Source of the DNA: Actinomycetes bacterium
GTDB lineage: Bacteria; Actinomycetota; Acidimicrobiia; Acidimicrobiales; RAAP-2
Assembly: GCA_021809995.1 (NCBI GenBank)
Contig: JAJZJT010000003.1
Span: 1-36,127 of the forward strand
Length of the DNA stretch: 36,127 nucleotides
Direction of reading: 5' to 3'
Shown one piece after another: positions 12,001-18,062 of the stretch (positions are counted from its first letter, which is position 1; each line of letters begins with the position of its first letter). The notes under the pieces are model-generated. The model was not told the DNA's origin. It saw only the letters and a list, made by a program, of their open reading frames with translations, and made no database searches. A program made the position numbers and the translations under genes.

Positions 12001-12091
12001 CAAGCTGGTCAGCATGGCCGTGGACGACCGCGGCGAGCACGCCGTGAGCGTGCCGATCCCGGTGACCCTCGCCGTCGCACCACCGGGCTGA
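9023..12091 (+). CDS. Large secreted protein: GYW repeats, predicted right-handed beta-helix, two C-terminal modules
   Basis: The protein has 1022 residues. A Sec signal peptide covers about residues 1-34 (WTRLLTVVPVLALVAGVLAATPPSAAAA). Six repeats of about 42 residues follow (about 48-285), each built on GYW(L/V)xxADGxVxxFGDA; this looks like a propeller-type repeat common in secreted actinobacterial proteins. From about residue 310, YTSIQAAVDAARPGDWVLVAPGDY is the standard opening of pectate-lyase/NosD-like parallel beta-helix proteins. Asn-rich strands such as NNFTDSGMYIG and NNLFADNG continue to about residue 800. Two related modules of about 95 residues close the protein (PASGSTLTGG and PGSGAVVTGG, each with SVRFALTGNGL-like text). 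No sortase motif, catalytic site or membrane anchor is evident. A polysaccharide-binding or surface role is inference. The start has a strong GGGGGGAA site. Confidence 0.88.
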   Translation: MSGRPWTRLLTVVPVLALVAGVLAATPPSAAAAVPPVSGVPPTTSPSGYWLATAGGQVVVSGAAGVYQRSGGPASSAAHAHVVGIARTPSSDGYWLAAADGAVVPHGDAGFFGSALARPGAPVVAIAATPDGQGYWLLRADGTVLAFGDAGMRGSATTAALGSTAVGFAPTPTGNGYWVLGADGTVLGFGDATLHGSATTAALGSTAVAIAGTPTGNGYWVLGADGTVLGFGDAAGYGSATTAALGGPAVALVSTLSGHGYWVTGATGTVLAFGDATTTPAPAVPAGAGAVVGMAAVGPTVGGQVLLVGTYHGIPGQYTSIQAAVDAARPGDWVLVAPGDYHPTTDLTHPPSAANVSNGWNGGIEISTPDLHVRGMNRATTIIDGTKAGSPTCSSNPADQQLGETLPGQTKPIGRNGIVVWKADNVTIQNLTVCNFLQANGNGGNEIWWNGGSGSGAIGMAGYSGSYLTATSSFDGTVAGEQAAGLYGIFSNSAAGPGVWNQIYANNFTDSGMYIGACQQACDAWIHNAWMENSALGYSGTNSGGTMVIDHSQFDNNEDGFDTNTQSVGDPPPPQNGTCPSGGVSAITKTTSCWVFMQNYVHGNNNPNAPGYGAVAQPTGTGMTVSGATHDTIMNNLFADNGAWGTLFVPYPDTSPGGPGVCTGSGGHLALGVCLYDPEADALLNNTYVHNGFFGNPSNGDYGEITFFPNEPQNCFAGNVAPDGSSPANLEQTQPTCGALTTQTVSSSQLGQPGSLINQVLCDTGFASSFGQSCTPSEDKYPTPSANAPVLTSVPTSLPTMPNPCQGVPANAWCPPVPAGKAVPTTTVGVPASGSTLTGGVYLDASASSPTGVRRVRFVLSGGGLHDLVVSGSTATTVGYIGGFDTTTVPNGTYQLRSEAFGDDGVHAFSPPVVVSVLNHRLRTRVLVPGSGAVVTGGSVLDASATGLGPVTSVRFALTGNGLRRPVVVGRARLTGYGWIALLDPAGLYPGAYKLVSMAVDDRGEHAVSVPIPVTLAVAPPG
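9482..9770 (+). repeat. 126-base tandem repeat inside the GYW-repeat region
   Basis: Units begin at 9482, 9608 and 9734 (exact period 126 bases, 42 codons). The first two are nearly identical, differing mainly in about 20 bases after GTCGACCGCCGTCG and at the end of the unit. The third diverges after its first 28 bases. High DNA identity means this part of the repeat array expanded recently or is homogenised. Confidence 0.9.
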
Positions 12092-12252
12092 CGGGACCGA
12101 TCGGGCGGCTGGATGGTCCACCGGGCCGACGTGACCGGCCGGGTCGACCGGCGGGCGACCTGTCGACATGTCCGGACCGGCGCGTCCGCTCCGTAACCTG
12201 GGGTCGGACGCGCCCGCGCCGCGACGGAGGTTCGCGCCCGTAACAACCACTG

Positions 12253-12283
12253 ATTGTTAGGTAACAATTATTGGTGATAGACT
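12253..12283 (+). promoter_or_regulatory. Fur/PerR-type palindrome overlapping a leaderless promoter
   Basis: ATTGTTAGGTAACAAT (12253-12268) is a perfect 7-2-7 inverted repeat in an unusually AT-rich stretch. TTGTTA (12254-12259) can serve as the -35 box; TAGACT (12278-12283) follows after 18 bases as the -10 box. ATG starts 7 bases later, so the transcript is probably leaderless. An operator on the -35 box directly before a Fur-family gene suggests autorepression. Confidence 0.7.
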
Positions 12284-12290
12284 GGCCGAG

Positions 12291-12782
12291 ATGCAGACCC
12301 CCGAGGAGCTGACGGCGCGCTTCCGTGCCACGGGCCGGAAGGTGACGGCCCAGCGGCAGTGCGTGTTCCGCGTGCTCCAAGGGGACGTCTCCCACCCCTC
12401 GGCGGAGGCCGTGCACGCCGCCGCGCGACGCGAGGTCGAGACGATCTCGCTCAAGACCGTCTATCAGACCCTGCACGACCTGGCCGAGCTGGGAGAGATC
12501 GCGGCGCTCGACGTGGGGACCGGCATGGTCCGCTACGACCCCAACGTCGAAGAGCCCCACCACCACCTGGTGTGCCAGGTGTGCGGCAAGGTCCGCGACC
12601 TGGCCGTCGACTTCCCCGAGCTATCGGTGCCCGACGGCGAGGCGCAGGGCTTCGAGCTGGGAGCGCCCGAGATCGTCTTCCGTGGCCGGTGCCCAGCGTG
12701 CAGGACCGTCGGACCGCCCGAACTGCCCGTGCGGGACGGGACCGCGACCGACGACGACAGGGCGCGGGCCCGGACCGGCTGA
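12291..12782 (+). CDS. Fur-family metalloregulator, PerR-like
   Basis: The protein has 163 residues: a winged-helix domain at about 1-80 (KVTAQRQCVFRVLQ, ISLKTVYQTLHDL) and a dimerisation domain with metal sites. Two CxxC pairs (Cys95/Cys98 and Cys134/Cys137) form the structural zinc site. Possible sensing ligands are His35, Asp83 in RYD, His90/His92 in HHH and Asp103. Asp rather than Glu at the position after Tyr82 matches Bacillus PerR better than Fur. The family represses iron, peroxide or zinc genes. The rubrerythrin gene directly downstream supports a peroxide-sensing role. No ribosome binding site precedes ATG 12291; the start sits 7 bases after a TAGACT -10 box. A Fur- or Zur-like specificity remains possible. 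Confidence 0.88.
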   Translation: MQTPEELTARFRATGRKVTAQRQCVFRVLQGDVSHPSAEAVHAAARREVETISLKTVYQTLHDLAELGEIAALDVGTGMVRYDPNVEEPHHHLVCQVCGKVRDLAVDFPELSVPDGEAQGFELGAPEIVFRGRCPACRTVGPPELPVRDGTATDDDRARARTG

Positions 12783-12924
12783 GCGGCGACCTCCCCACCC
12801 GTCGCCCGTGCCCGCCGGCGGCCCGGGGACGCACCGGGGCGCCGCGTGGCCGGCGGGCACTGCGACCACGTAGACCGACCCATCGGACACCGACAGACCA
12901 CAAGAGAAGAGAAGAGAGGAAGCC

Positions 12925-13344
12925 ATGCCTGCACTGAAGGACACGAAGACCGAGGCGAACCTGAAGGAGGCGTTCGCCGGTGAGAGCCAGGCCAATCGTC
13001 GCTACCTGTACTTCGCCCAGAAGGCGGACGTCGAGGGCTATCCGGACGTGGCGGCGCTGTTCCGCTCGGTGGCCGAGGGAGAGACCGGCCATGCCTTCGG
13101 GCACTTCGACTTCTTGAAGGAGGTCGGCGACCCGGTGACCGGCGCGGCGGTCGGGCCCACCGAGGACAACCTGAAGTCGGCCATCGAGGGCGAGACCTAC
13201 GAGTACTCGGAGATGTACCCCGGCTTCGCCCGCACGGCGCGCGAGGAGGGCTTCGACGAGATCGCCGAGTGGTTCGAGACCCTCGCCCGGGCCGAGAAGA
13301 GCCACGCCGGACGGTTCACCGAGGGACTGTCCTCGGTCGCCTGA
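12925..13344 (+). CDS. Rubrerythrin without a rubredoxin domain
   Basis: This 139-residue protein is a ferritin-like four-helix bundle. Di-iron ligands of the rubrerythrin type are visible: Glu20 in [10 protein letters not shown], Glu53 and His56 in EGETGH, Glu90/Glu93 in EGETYEY, and Glu124/His127 in EKSH. Rubrerythrins reduce hydrogen peroxide in the cytoplasm. Classical ones end in a rubredoxin domain (two CxxC pairs) that feeds electrons; this one stops after the bundle and has no cysteine at all. A partner must therefore supply electrons, and the Fe-S protein encoded next is an obvious candidate. The start has a purine-rich site, GAGAGGAAGCC, just before ATG. Confidence 0.93.
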   Translation: MPALKDTKTEANLKEAFAGESQANRRYLYFAQKADVEGYPDVAALFRSVAEGETGHAFGHFDFLKEVGDPVTGAAVGPTEDNLKSAIEGETYEYSEMYPGFARTAREEGFDEIAEWFETLARAEKSHAGRFTEGLSSVA

Positions 13345-13483
13345 GCGCGACGGCGACCCCCCGAGGGGCCGCCTGCCGTGTCCCCGGCCCCGGGCGAGCG
13401 ATCCGGGGTCGGGGACGGGCCCGTCAGGGCTCCACCCACCGCCACGCCGGCGCCCCCGCAGGGCGAAGGTACGAGGAGGCCGC

Positions 13484-14809
13484 ATGACCACCACCTACGA
13501 CCCGGCCGACCGCCAGTACCTCGACGACGGCGACCTGCGGCACGAGCTCGAACGCGTCTTCGATCTCTGCCACGGCTGTCGGCTGTGCTTCAACCTCTGC
13601 CCGTCGTTCCCCACCCTGTTCGACTTCGTCGACCGGCACGACGGCGACGCGTCGGCGCTGACCGTGGCCGAGCAGGACCAGGTGGTGGACGAGTGCTACC
13701 AGTGCAAGCTGTGCTACGTGAAGTGCCCCTACGTCCCGCCGCACGAGTGGGCGCTCGACTTCCCCCGGCTCATGATGCGGGCCCATGCCGTCCGCCACGC
13801 CAAGGGCCAGGGGCTCAAGGCGCGCCTCACCGACCAGTTCCTGGGCCGGACCGACCTCCTCGGGACGGTCTCGACGGCGATGGCACCCCTCGTGAACGCC
13901 GTGACGGGCACACCCGGCTCGTTGCCTCGTCGCCTGATGGAGAAGACGGTGGGGCTGGCTGCCGAGCGGCTCCTGCCGCCGTACGCCCGGCAGCGGTTCA
14001 CGACGTGGTTCGCCCGTCGGGCCAAGCCGGCGGGCGCCCCGGCGCAACCCGAGGTCTCCGTCTTCCCGACGTGCTTCGTCGAGTACATGGAGCCGGAGAT
14101 CGGCAAGGACATCGTCCGGGTCTTCGAGCACAACGGCGTCGGTTGTGCCGTGCCCGAGGGCACGAGGTGCTGCGGAGCGCCGTGGCTCCACGCCGGTGAC
14201 GTCAACGCGTTCACCCGCGCCGCCGAGCGGAACGTGGCTGCCCTCGCCGGCGAGGTCCGAGCGGGACGCGACGTGGTCGTCGCCCAGCCCACCTGCGCCT
14301 ACGTGGTCAGGCAGGACTACCCGCGGGTCCTCGCTCACTCACCGCTCGCCGAGGACGCCGCCCTGGTGGCCGCCCACACGAGCGACCCGGCCGAGTACCT
14401 GATGGCTCGCCACCGCGACGGCACCCACCCTCTCGTGACCGAGTTCCCCGGCCGCGAGCGGGGCGACGTGCCCGACCAGGTCACCTACCACGTCGCCTGC
14501 CACCTGCAGGCCCAACAGGTCGGCCTGAAGAGCAGGGACCTGCTCAAGGTGGCCGGCGTCAAGGCGACGCTCGTGCAGCGATGCTCGGGCATCGACGGTA
14601 CGTGGGGCTATCGGGCCGAGCACTACGAGCTGGCCCGGACCGTGGCCAAGCCCCTCGCGCGCGACATCGAGTCGGCCGGCAACGAGCTGGTCTGCGGCGA
14701 CTGCCACCTGGCCAACGGGGCGATCGAGCAGGAGACCGGCCGGCGGCCGCTCCATCCGATGCAGGTGCTGGCGCGCGCCTACGGGCTCGACGAGGAGGGC
14801 CGGTCGTGA
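13484..14809 (+). CDS. GlpC/HdrD-like protein with two 4Fe-4S clusters and cysteine-rich domains
   Basis: The protein has 441 residues. Two 4Fe-4S motifs lie near the N-terminus: Cys29/32/35/39 ([12 protein letters not shown]) and Cys71/74/77/81 ([12 protein letters not shown]). Two cysteine-rich (CCG-like) halves follow: Cys197, Cys229-Cys230-Gly and Cys271; then Cys339-His, Cys367 and CGDCH (404-408). This is the layout of GlpC, the electron-transfer subunit of anaerobic glycerol-3-phosphate dehydrogenase, and of heterodisulfide reductase HdrD. No catalytic GlpA/GlpB partner is encoded nearby, and glpD here is the aerobic single-subunit type. Its place between rubrerythrin and DUF3501 suggests a role in peroxide or thiol redox instead; that is inference. 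GAGGAGG lies seven bases upstream of ATG. Confidence 0.88.
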   Translation: MTTTYDPADRQYLDDGDLRHELERVFDLCHGCRLCFNLCPSFPTLFDFVDRHDGDASALTVAEQDQVVDECYQCKLCYVKCPYVPPHEWALDFPRLMMRAHAVRHAKGQGLKARLTDQFLGRTDLLGTVSTAMAPLVNAVTGTPGSLPRRLMEKTVGLAAERLLPPYARQRFTTWFARRAKPAGAPAQPEVSVFPTCFVEYMEPEIGKDIVRVFEHNGVGCAVPEGTRCCGAPWLHAGDVNAFTRAAERNVAALAGEVRAGRDVVVAQPTCAYVVRQDYPRVLAHSPLAEDAALVAAHTSDPAEYLMARHRDGTHPLVTEFPGRERGDVPDQVTYHVACHLQAQQVGLKSRDLLKVAGVKATLVQRCSGIDGTWGYRAEHYELARTVAKPLARDIESAGNELVCGDCHLANGAIEQETGRRPLHPMQVLARAYGLDEEGRS

Positions 14810-15447
14810 GCGACGGCCCCCATCTGCTGACCCTCGACGACATCGTCGACCTGCGCGCCTACGAGCGCGAGCGCGACGAGTTCCGGCGCCGGGTCATCGC
14901 CGTGAAGAAGCTCCGTCGCGTCGCCGTCGGTCCCATCGTCAGCTGCACGTTCGAGAACCGTCTGACCATGCGCTTCCAGGTGCAGGAGATGGCCCGGGCC
15001 GAGCGCATGACCACCGACGAGCAGGTCCTCCACGAGCTCGAGGTCTACAACCGGCTGCTGCCGGGCCCCGGGGAGCTGTCGGTCACCCTCTTCCTCGAGC
15101 TCACCGACGAGGCAAGCCTCCGTCGCTGGCTGCCGGCACTGGTCGGCATCGAGCGGAGCCTCGTCCTGCGCGTCGGGGACCCTGGCTCGCCCGGTGGCGC
15201 CCGGGTGGTGGCCGCGTCGCCGGACGAGGCGCACGAGGCGCAGCTCACCCGCGAGGAGGTGACGGCGGCCGTCCACTACGTGCGGTTCCGTCTCGAGCCC
15301 GACGCCGTCGACGCCTTTGCGGCCGGCCCCGTTCGGCTCGCCGTCGAGCACCCCGCCTACCCCGAGGGGCACGAGGGGACGCCGCTCTCGGCCGGCACCG
15401 TCGCCGAGCTGCTCGCCGACCTCCGAGGCGTCCCCGCCACCTGGTAG
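14806..15447 (+). CDS. DUF3501 family protein
   Basis: This 213-residue soluble protein starts at GTG overlapping the stop of the Fe-S gene (GTGA), which suggests coupled translation. It contains LDDIVDLRAYERERDEFRRRVIAVKKLRRVAVGPIVSCTFENRLTMRFQVQEM near the N-terminus, which I recognise as DUF3501. A C-terminal part with VHYVRFRLEPDAVDAF and VRLAVEHPAYPE follows. The only cysteine is the one in SCTFEN. The function of DUF3501 is unknown. The family is encoded with rubrerythrin and GlpC-like Fe-S proteins in other bacteria as far as I recall, so the three products may form one redox system. Confidence 0.8.
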   Translation: MSDGPHLLTLDDIVDLRAYERERDEFRRRVIAVKKLRRVAVGPIVSCTFENRLTMRFQVQEMARAERMTTDEQVLHELEVYNRLLPGPGELSVTLFLELTDEASLRRWLPALVGIERSLVLRVGDPGSPGGARVVAASPDEAHEAQLTREEVTAAVHYVRFRLEPDAVDAFAAGPVRLAVEHPAYPEGHEGTPLSAGTVAELLADLRGVPATW

Positions 15448-15517
15448 CGACCCGGGGTCGAGCCCGGCGTCCGGCAAGGCGGTCGTCCAAGTCGCGTGCA
15501 AGGGTCCGAGCCGAGGC

Positions 15518-15580
15518 TGGCGGTGCCGCCACCAACGAGTGGGGCGGTGGCGGTGGTCCCGGCCGGGCCGGGCACCGCCA
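15518..15580 (+). other. Inverted repeat before ssb
   Basis: TGGCGGTGCC (15518-15527) is exactly complementary to GGCACCGCCA (15571-15580), with 43 bases between them that are themselves rich in GCCGCCACC and GGCGGTGG. The region could form alternative stems in the 5' leader of ssb or act as a terminator for DUF3501. There is no T-run. Confidence 0.45.
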
Positions 15581-15605
15581 GGCACGACCGGAGAAGGACG
15601 CGATC

Positions 15606-16028
15606 ATGAGCGCTTCGACCACCCTTGTCGGCAACCTCACCAGGGACCCGGAGATCCGCTACACGCGAGACGGCCAGGCGACCACCACCCTCGGCGTCGC
15701 CGTCAACCGTCGCTGGCAGCAGCGGGGCACCGGCGAGTGGGAGGAGGCGACCTCGTTCTTCGACGTCGTGTGCTGGCGCGACCTGGCCGAGAACGTCGCC
15801 CTGAGCCTCACCAAGGGGGCCCGGGTCGTCATCTCGGGGCGCCTCGAGCAGCGCAGCTGGGAGAACGAGGAGGGCGAGCGGCGCACGAAGGTCGAGGTGG
15901 TCGCCGACGAGGTGGCGGCGAGCCTCCGCTTCGCCACCGTCGAGGTGCACCGCACCGAGCGCCGCGACGCCGCGACCGACCCGGACGTCACCGGTGGCTC
16001 CCCGGCGCTCGACGGCGCGGCCTCGTGA
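15606..16028 (+). CDS. ssb: Single-stranded DNA-binding protein, short form
   Basis: The 140-residue protein has an OB fold: TTLVGNLTRDPEIRYTRDGQATTTLGVAVNRRW, then TSFFDVVCWRDLAENVALSLTKGARVVISGRLEQRSWE and the last strand KVEVVADEVAASLRFA. It binds and protects single-stranded DNA. The replication SSB of actinobacteria normally has a long Gly-rich tail ending in an acidic DDDIPF-type tip that recruits partners. This protein has only about 30 residues after the OB fold and ends in LDGAAS. It is therefore more likely a second SSB paralogue than the housekeeping copy. GGAGAAGG precedes ATG by 10 bases. The next gene overlaps its stop. Confidence 0.9.
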   Translation: MSASTTLVGNLTRDPEIRYTRDGQATTTLGVAVNRRWQQRGTGEWEEATSFFDVVCWRDLAENVALSLTKGARVVISGRLEQRSWENEEGERRTKVEVVADEVAASLRFATVEVHRTERRDAATDPDVTGGSPALDGAAS

Positions 16029-16297
16029 CCGGCGCCGTCGCCACCGACGGCCCTGTGGCCGGCGGAGCAGTGGCCCGGCGGGACGCCGGGACCGGTGACA
16101 CGGTGCCGGGCACCGCTCGGCCACCCCAGCGCGTCCGCTTCGGCGAGGCCGTGGTGCTCACCAAGCTCGAGGTGTTCGCCGCCTGCCAGGCGCTCGCCGA
16201 CGCCGACCGGGCGCTTCGCGGGTCGGGGCGGGACGTCGAGCGGTCCGGACTGGCCGAGCTGTTCTCCCTACTCGAGCGCCGGCTCGCCCGTACCTGA
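16025..16297 (+). CDS. Hypothetical 90-residue protein coupled to ssb
   Basis: GTG at 16025 overlaps the ssb stop (GTGA). The first 35 residues are Gly/Ala-rich and probably disordered. The rest ([52 protein letters not shown]) looks helical. I do not recognise the family. The coupling to ssb and the continued codon bias support a real gene. Its last 30 bases overlap the 3' end of msrB on the other strand, an unusual tail-to-tail overlap. Confidence 0.6.
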   Translation: MTGAVATDGPVAGGAVARRDAGTGDTVPGTARPPQRVRFGEAVVLTKLEVFAACQALADADRALRGSGRDVERSGLAELFSLLERRLART

Positions 16298-16747
16298 CCG
16301 CCCGGCCGCCTCGTAGTCGAGCGAGAGAGAGTTGACGCAGTAGCGCAGGCCGGTCGGCGCCGGGCCGTCGGGGAACACATGTCCGAGGTGGCCGCCGCAG
16401 CGGGCGCACCGGATCTCGGTCCGGACCATGCCGAAGCTGCGGTCCTCGTGCTCCTCGACGGTCCCGGCCCTGAGCGCCCGGGTGAAGCTCGGCCACCCTG
16501 ATCCTGAGTCGAACTTGTCCTCGGCGGAGAAGAGCTCGGCGCCGCAGCCGGCACAGGTGAAGACGCCCGACCCCTCCACGTGGAGGAGCGCACCCGACCA
16601 CGCGGGTTCGGTGCCCGCCTCTCTCAGCACGTGGAACCGCTCGGGGGACAACCTCGCCCGCCACTCGGAGTCACCGAGCGAACGGGGGCCGGCCGTGCTC
16701 GTGACCGCCTGTCGCTCTGTCGGCTGTGCCGGCTCCGTCGTCCCCAT
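16268..16747 (-). CDS. msrB: Peptide-methionine (R)-S-oxide reductase
   Basis: The protein has 159 residues and reduces methionine-R-sulfoxide in damaged proteins, with thioredoxin as usual electron donor; trxA begins divergently 306 bases away. The MsrB fold is clear: [32 protein letters not shown] and [11 protein letters not shown]. Cys65/Cys68 and Cys114/Cys117 bind the structural zinc, and Cys137 is the catalytic nucleophile. The usual recycling-cysteine position before GWPSF is Ser, so another cysteine or direct thioredoxin attack must complete the cycle. ATG at 16747 has the strong site GAGGAGG 6 bases upstream. Its 3' end overlaps the 90-residue gene by 30 bases. Confidence 0.95.
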   Translation of the reverse strand: MGTTEPAQPTERQAVTSTAGPRSLGDSEWRARLSPERFHVLREAGTEPAWSGALLHVEGSGVFTCAGCGAELFSAEDKFDSGSGWPSFTRALRAGTVEEHEDRSFGMVRTEIRCARCGGHLGHVFPDGPAPTGLRYCVNSLSLDYEAAGRSGTGEPALE

Positions 16748-16980
16748 GTCGTCCTCCTCACGTCCGCACTGCCATCGGTCGCCCGGCCGTCCGCGGCCGC
16801 CGGTCCGGCCGCGCCCGGTCCACCAGACCCGACCAGCTTGCACGGGCGGGCGTCTGCGCGGGTATCGCCGATCCCGAAGGTGCCAACCGCACCACGGCCC
16901 GCAGTGTTCCCCGGACGCCCCGGCATCGGCGCCGCCGTTGGCGCTCGGCCCGGCGGTGTGCGTCCGATCGCCGCTCCGGA
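16748..16980. other. Intergenic region between msrB and trxA
   Basis: This is most of the 306-base divergent gap. Apart from the msrB ribosome binding site (16750-16757) I see no open frame with a start signal or clear repeat. The trxA-side operator and promoter lie just beyond it. Confidence 0.6.
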
Positions 16981-16999
16981 ATACCCCGAGGGGTATGTT
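16981..16999 (+). promoter_or_regulatory. CsoR-family-like operator overlapping a -10 box before trxA
   Basis: ATACCCCGAGGGGTAT (16981-16996) is a perfect 7-2-7 palindrome. TACCCC...GGGGTA sites are typical of CsoR-family repressors, which sense Cu(I) or, in CstR, persulfides. TATGTT (16994-16999) overlaps its right arm and could be a -10 box, giving a leader of about 50 bases before trxA. Which regulator binds is unknown; no csoR gene lies in the window. Confidence 0.6.
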
Positions 17000-17053
17000 G
17001 GTTGACCACCAGTGCCGAGTGACCACCACGCGACCGAGAGGAACGACGCAACC

Positions 17054-17413
17054 ATGGCGACGGTGAACCTGACCAACGAGACCTTCGAACCGACTGTGAC
17101 CGCCCCCGGCACTGTGCTGGTGGACCTGTGGGCGGCGTGGTGCGGACCGTGCCGGATGTTCGGACCGATCTTCGAGCAGTCCTCCGAGAAGCACCCCGAC
17201 CTCACCTTCGCCAAGGTGGACACCGAGGCCGAGCAGGAGCTGGCCGGGCGCCTCGGCATCATGTCGATCCCCACGCTCATGGTCTTCCGCGACGGGATCC
17301 TCCTCTACGCACAGCCGGGCGCGCTGCCCGAGGCGTCCCTCGAGGAGCTCATCGGCAAGGTCACCGAGCTCGACATGGACGACGTCCGTCGACAGGTCGA
17401 AGCTCGGGCGTGA
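17054..17413 (+). CDS. trxA: Thioredoxin
   Basis: This 119-residue protein is a cytoplasmic disulfide reductase. The active site is WCGPC (Cys30, Cys33), the buried Asp lies in LVDLWA, and the cis-proline is in SIPT (Pro73). Length and fold match classical thioredoxin, with a slightly extended C-terminal helix ([12 protein letters not shown]). ATG at 17054 has GAGAGGAACG about 11 bases upstream; a GTG at 17012 in frame would add 14 residues that are not thioredoxin-like. Thioredoxin can serve MsrB, encoded divergently, and peroxidase partners. The palindrome 58 bases upstream suggests metal- or sulfur-responsive expression. Confidence 0.96.
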   Translation: MATVNLTNETFEPTVTAPGTVLVDLWAAWCGPCRMFGPIFEQSSEKHPDLTFAKVDTEAEQELAGRLGIMSIPTLMVFRDGILLYAQPGALPEASLEELIGKVTELDMDDVRRQVEARA

Positions 17414-17522
17414 CCATCCCCGCGGCGCGGGGCGGCGGACGTCCGGACGTGCTCCCTCGCCTCGGCGCGCCCATCATGGGGGAGGCGGGGATGCCGTCCG
17501 CACCCCGAGGAAGGAGCGTTCG

Positions 17523-17891
17523 ATGAGCGACGGGCATGCACACGACGTACTGGCCGACCTGAGGGCTCCGGTCCGGGCCCTGCGCGAGCTGGTGCCGGAT
17601 GCCTGGTCGGCCTACGCCCACCTCCACGGCGCGGCCATGGCCGAGGGCGCGCTCTCCACGCGCACAAAGGAGCTGATGGCGCTGGCCATCGCCATCTCGA
17701 AGGAGTGCGATGGCTGCATCGCTTCGCACGCCCGCGGCGCGGCGCGCGCCGGCGCCAGCGAGGCGGAGGTCGCCGAGACGGTCGCCGTGGCCATGCTGAT
17801 GAACGGGGGGCCTGCCACCGTCTTCGGGCCGCGGGCCTTCGAGGCCTTCCGCGAGTTCGCGGCGCCGCCGGCGGCCCCCGCCGAGCCCTGA
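17523..17891 (+). CDS. AhpD-like carboxymuconolactone decarboxylase-family protein
   Basis: The 122-residue protein carries the AhpD core: ELMALAIAISKECDGCIASHARGAARAGASEAEVAETVAVAMLMNGG, with Cys62, Cys65 and His69 as the redox-active CxxC...H site. Members with this motif act as alkylhydroperoxidases or as thiol carriers for peroxiredoxins. Members without it are decarboxylases, so a redox role is favoured. AAGGAG lies 9 bases before ATG. The gene is 109 bases after trxA on the same strand and may share its transcript. No ahpC is present in the window. Confidence 0.9.
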   Translation: MSDGHAHDVLADLRAPVRALRELVPDAWSAYAHLHGAAMAEGALSTRTKELMALAIAISKECDGCIASHARGAARAGASEAEVAETVAVAMLMNGGPATVFGPRAFEAFREFAAPPAAPAEP

Positions 17892-17962
17892 GCCCCGACC
17901 GGCGACAAACGAGCGTTCGCGGGCGGACGACCCCGGTCCAGTGGCCGACCGGGGCGGTTTGC

Positions 17963-17968
17963 TAACGT
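17963..17968 (+). promoter_or_regulatory. Possible -10 box upstream of fadE30
   Basis: TAACGT within GGTTTGCTAACGTCG is a TANNNT-type hexamer in a GC-rich gap. It would give a leader of about 90 bases. No clear -35 box is visible. Confidence 0.3.
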
Positions 17969-18062
17969 CGCGTCAGGTTCGTCGGCGCCGGGTTCCACGG
18001 CTCCGGAGCGCTCGGCTCCGAGGCGCCCACGCTGCGCCGGCGCGCCGCACGACCGCACGCCC

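Noticed and set aside
12092-12252. Terminator or small gene after the beta-helix gene
   Set aside because: Only weak GC-rich dyads and no start signal; nothing firm enough to call.
13484-14809. Fe-S protein as GlpC of an anaerobic GlpABC dehydrogenase
   Set aside because: No glpA or glpB is present, and the glpD in the window is the single-subunit aerobic type; position in the rubrerythrin cluster fits better.
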